DNA of 7,788 nucleotides from JAYVJM01 sp043769275 (GTDB taxonomy: Bacteria > Pseudomonadota > Gammaproteobacteria > Pseudomonadales > UBA7239): the NCBI GenBank assembly GCA_043769275.1, contig JAYVJM010000093.1:1-7788 (forward strand). Reading direction: 5' to 3'. The position numbers and the translations under genes were made by a program. Positions 7,003 to 7,788 of the stretch are shown piece by piece; position 1 is the first letter of the stretch; each line of letters opens with the position of its first letter. The notes below the pieces were generated by a model. That model was not told where the DNA came from, did not search any database, and saw only the letters and a list, made by a program, of their open reading frames with translations.

Positions 7003-7199
7003 GGCGAAGAAAACAATAAACGACTCACTGCCATGAATGCAGACTGCGGACTGCGGAAACTCGGCTCAATAAACCTAAAGCGTGCGAGGCTATTATTTTG
7101 ACAGCTTGCATATTCAAAGTGCCGCCGTATCATTCCAACTATAGACGTAAGTTCTGTGCTAAAAAAACCAACATTCGCAATCAACCACAAGGACGTTTT
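7003..7199. other. Intergenic region between PqiA-like and small exported protein genes
   Basis: These 197 bases hold a seven-base tandem repeat (GACTGCG twice, 7042-7055) and a perfect TTGACA at 7098-7103 that lacks a -10 box at the right distance. No terminator for the PqiA-like gene with a proper stem and T-tract is visible. The next gene may be cotranscribed or have its own unrecognised promoter. Confidence 0.35.
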
Positions 7200-7505
7200 A
7201 TGAAAAAATTGCTAGCCGTAAGCACATTTTTTATCGCTTCAATTTCTGCATTTGCGAATACCCCTTCCGAGCGTCGATTTATCGACAAAGGAATGACGGA
7301 AGGGGAGGTGATAATGAAAATAGGCAAACCCGACCACAAAAGCACAGGCAGCCGTTATAGCGGGAAAAAACGCGGCGCAGGCAATCACTCAAGCCAAAAG
7401 CAATGGACATACATGCCGACAGAGGGCGACAGCCAAACCATTACCACGATTACGATTGCAAGCGGGAAAGTGGTGGACGTAGACCGCAAAATATCACGCA
7501 AATAG
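7200..7505 (+). CDS. Small exported protein with BamE/SmpA-like motif
   Basis: The 101-residue product has a clear Sec signal peptide, MKKLLAVSTFFIASISAFA, with likely signal peptidase I cleavage after Ala19 (AFA/NT). It has no lipobox cysteine, so the mature protein of about 82 residues should be periplasmic or secreted. Residues 30-45 (KGMTEGEVIMKIGKPDHK) match the GM-x-x-x-EV-x-x-x-IG-x-P pattern of BamE/SmpA-OmlA-like and related small envelope domains. A WTY strand and a TTITIASGKVVDVDR segment follow, consistent with the beta strands of that fold. The mature part is basic (many Lys/Arg). The ATG at 7200 is chosen over a longer frame because AAGGA lies six bases upstream and the signal peptide starts exactly there. 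A specific function is not recognised. Confidence 0.75.
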   Translation: MKKLLAVSTFFIASISAFANTPSERRFIDKGMTEGEVIMKIGKPDHKSTGSRYSGKKRGAGNHSSQKQWTYMPTEGDSQTITTITIASGKVVDVDRKISRK

Positions 7506-7509
7506 CATC

Positions 7510-7652
7510 TAATACCAATTGCCAAAATATAAGATAACAATTCAACCGTTCGTGGTGCGCCTGTCAAATCACCGCAGGCATAGACCATGCCCTTCGACAA
7601 GCTCAGGGCGAACGGCTTCAATTTATATGCCGCCTTTTGGCGATTGGTATAA
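7510..7652. repeat. Palindromic MITE-like repeat with ALSLSKG-type core
   Basis: The outer arms, TAATACCAATTGCCAAAA (7510-7527) and its near-perfect inverse (7635-7652), pair over 18 bases with two mismatches, one of them a G-T wobble. An inner inverted repeat, CCGTTCG (7546-7552) and CGAACGG (7609-7615), continues the symmetry. The inner right half (7591-7615) is the widely dispersed proteobacterial motif containing CTTCGACAAGCTCAGGGCG, which reads ALSLSKG when translated on the minus strand. The left half carries a decayed version of its usual partner (CGTTCGTGGTG-CGCCTGTC). The whole thing looks like a non-autonomous palindromic element rather than a gene. It lies five bases after a stop codon and could also act as a transcript-end hairpin. 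Confidence 0.7.
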
Positions 7653-7691
7653 GGGCAAACACCGCTCTGTGATTACCTGTTTTTCATTAAG

Positions 7692-7788
7692 AACTGATGT
7701 TACGCAACCCTCCCCTGATAAGCTTGCCGAATGAAAAAAGCCGACCTTGATTTATACACCGACTATTTGTTGAGCACTTTTGGTGCTG
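7692..7788 (+). mobile_element. Insertion sequence end (right copy), running off the window
   Basis: Bases 7692-7787 repeat the left window end exactly in inverted orientation. The element begins AACTGATGTTACGC, and the transposase start codon lies at 7731. The flank at 7653-7691 is unrelated to the flank of the left copy, as expected for two independent insertions or for the inner sides of an inverted pair. Confidence 0.85.
7731..7788 (+). CDS. Transposase N-terminus, partial (cut by window end)
   Basis: The first 19 codons are identical to those at 57-1 on the minus strand, plus one further base. The start at ATG 7731 follows the same leader. The catalytic domain is outside the window, so the IS4/IS701-like assignment is only tentative. 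Confidence 0.6.
   Translation, partial: MKKADLDLYTDYLLSTFGA

Noticed and set aside
7098..7103. Perfect TTGACA upstream of the small exported protein gene
   Set aside because: No acceptable -10 hexamer lies 16-18 bases downstream (the bases there read GCCGCC).
6795..7190. A 131-codon minus-strand frame antisense to the end of the PqiA-like gene
   Set aside because: Its sequence is explained by the opposite strand of a clear family member, and it shows no domain or initiation signal.
7385..7621. A minus-strand frame starting MKPFALSLSKG
   Set aside because: The N-terminus is the translated dispersed repeat, a well-known source of false gene calls; the rest is antisense to the small exported protein.
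664..7691. A second attachment site repeating the tRNA-Arg 3' end inside the window
   Set aside because: Short matches such as GGGCGCGAG near 5243 and GCGCGCCAG near 3574 share fewer than ten bases with the tRNA end and lie inside conserved coding regions.
1..7788. CRISPR arrays, toxin-antitoxin pairs, or defence genes
   Set aside because: No regularly spaced repeats and no supporting protein families were seen on either strand.

Overview
The window looks like accessory DNA from a gammaproteobacterium, at moderate GC. The protein families (TSUP permease, MASE1 histidine kinase, REC-GGDEF-EAL protein, PqiA-like membrane protein) and the tRNA gene with an encoded CCA end fit that group. I cannot name a genus with confidence. 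Both window ends are the same insertion-sequence end in opposite orientation. Bases 1-96 are the exact reverse complement of 7692-7787, and each copy carries the first 19 codons of a transposase reading outwards. The window is therefore either a contig broken at two copies of one IS or the interior of an inverted IS pair.

Left part (1-800): an IS end has cut off a TSUP (TauE/SafE-type) permease after about 100 codons. A short intergenic stretch follows, then a tRNA-Arg(ACG) gene with a good sigma70-type promoter. Immediately downstream lies a full-length tyrosine recombinase on the minus strand (800-1933), with its 3' end facing the tRNA. This is the layout of an integrative element that uses a tRNA 3' end, but no second attachment-site copy is visible.

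Centre (2090-6100, minus strand): a compact three-gene signalling operon. It encodes a MASE1 membrane histidine kinase, a stand-alone Rcp1/CheY-like receiver (26-nt overlap), and a REC-GGDEF-EAL protein (11-nt gap). The GGDEF motif has decayed to GDDKF while the EAL site is intact. The likely output is phosphorylation-controlled breakdown of cyclic di-GMP.

Right part (6101-7788, plus strand): a divergent intergenic region, a single-half PqiA-like membrane protein without PqiB partners, and a small exported protein with a BamE/SmpA-like sequence pattern. These are followed by a 143-bp palindromic MITE-like repeat containing the dispersed motif that reads ALSLSKG when translated, and then the second IS end.

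I see no clear evidence for a wholly undescribed system. The most distinctive items are the signalling operon with its degenerate cyclase domain, the tRNA-adjacent recombinase, and the palindromic repeat.
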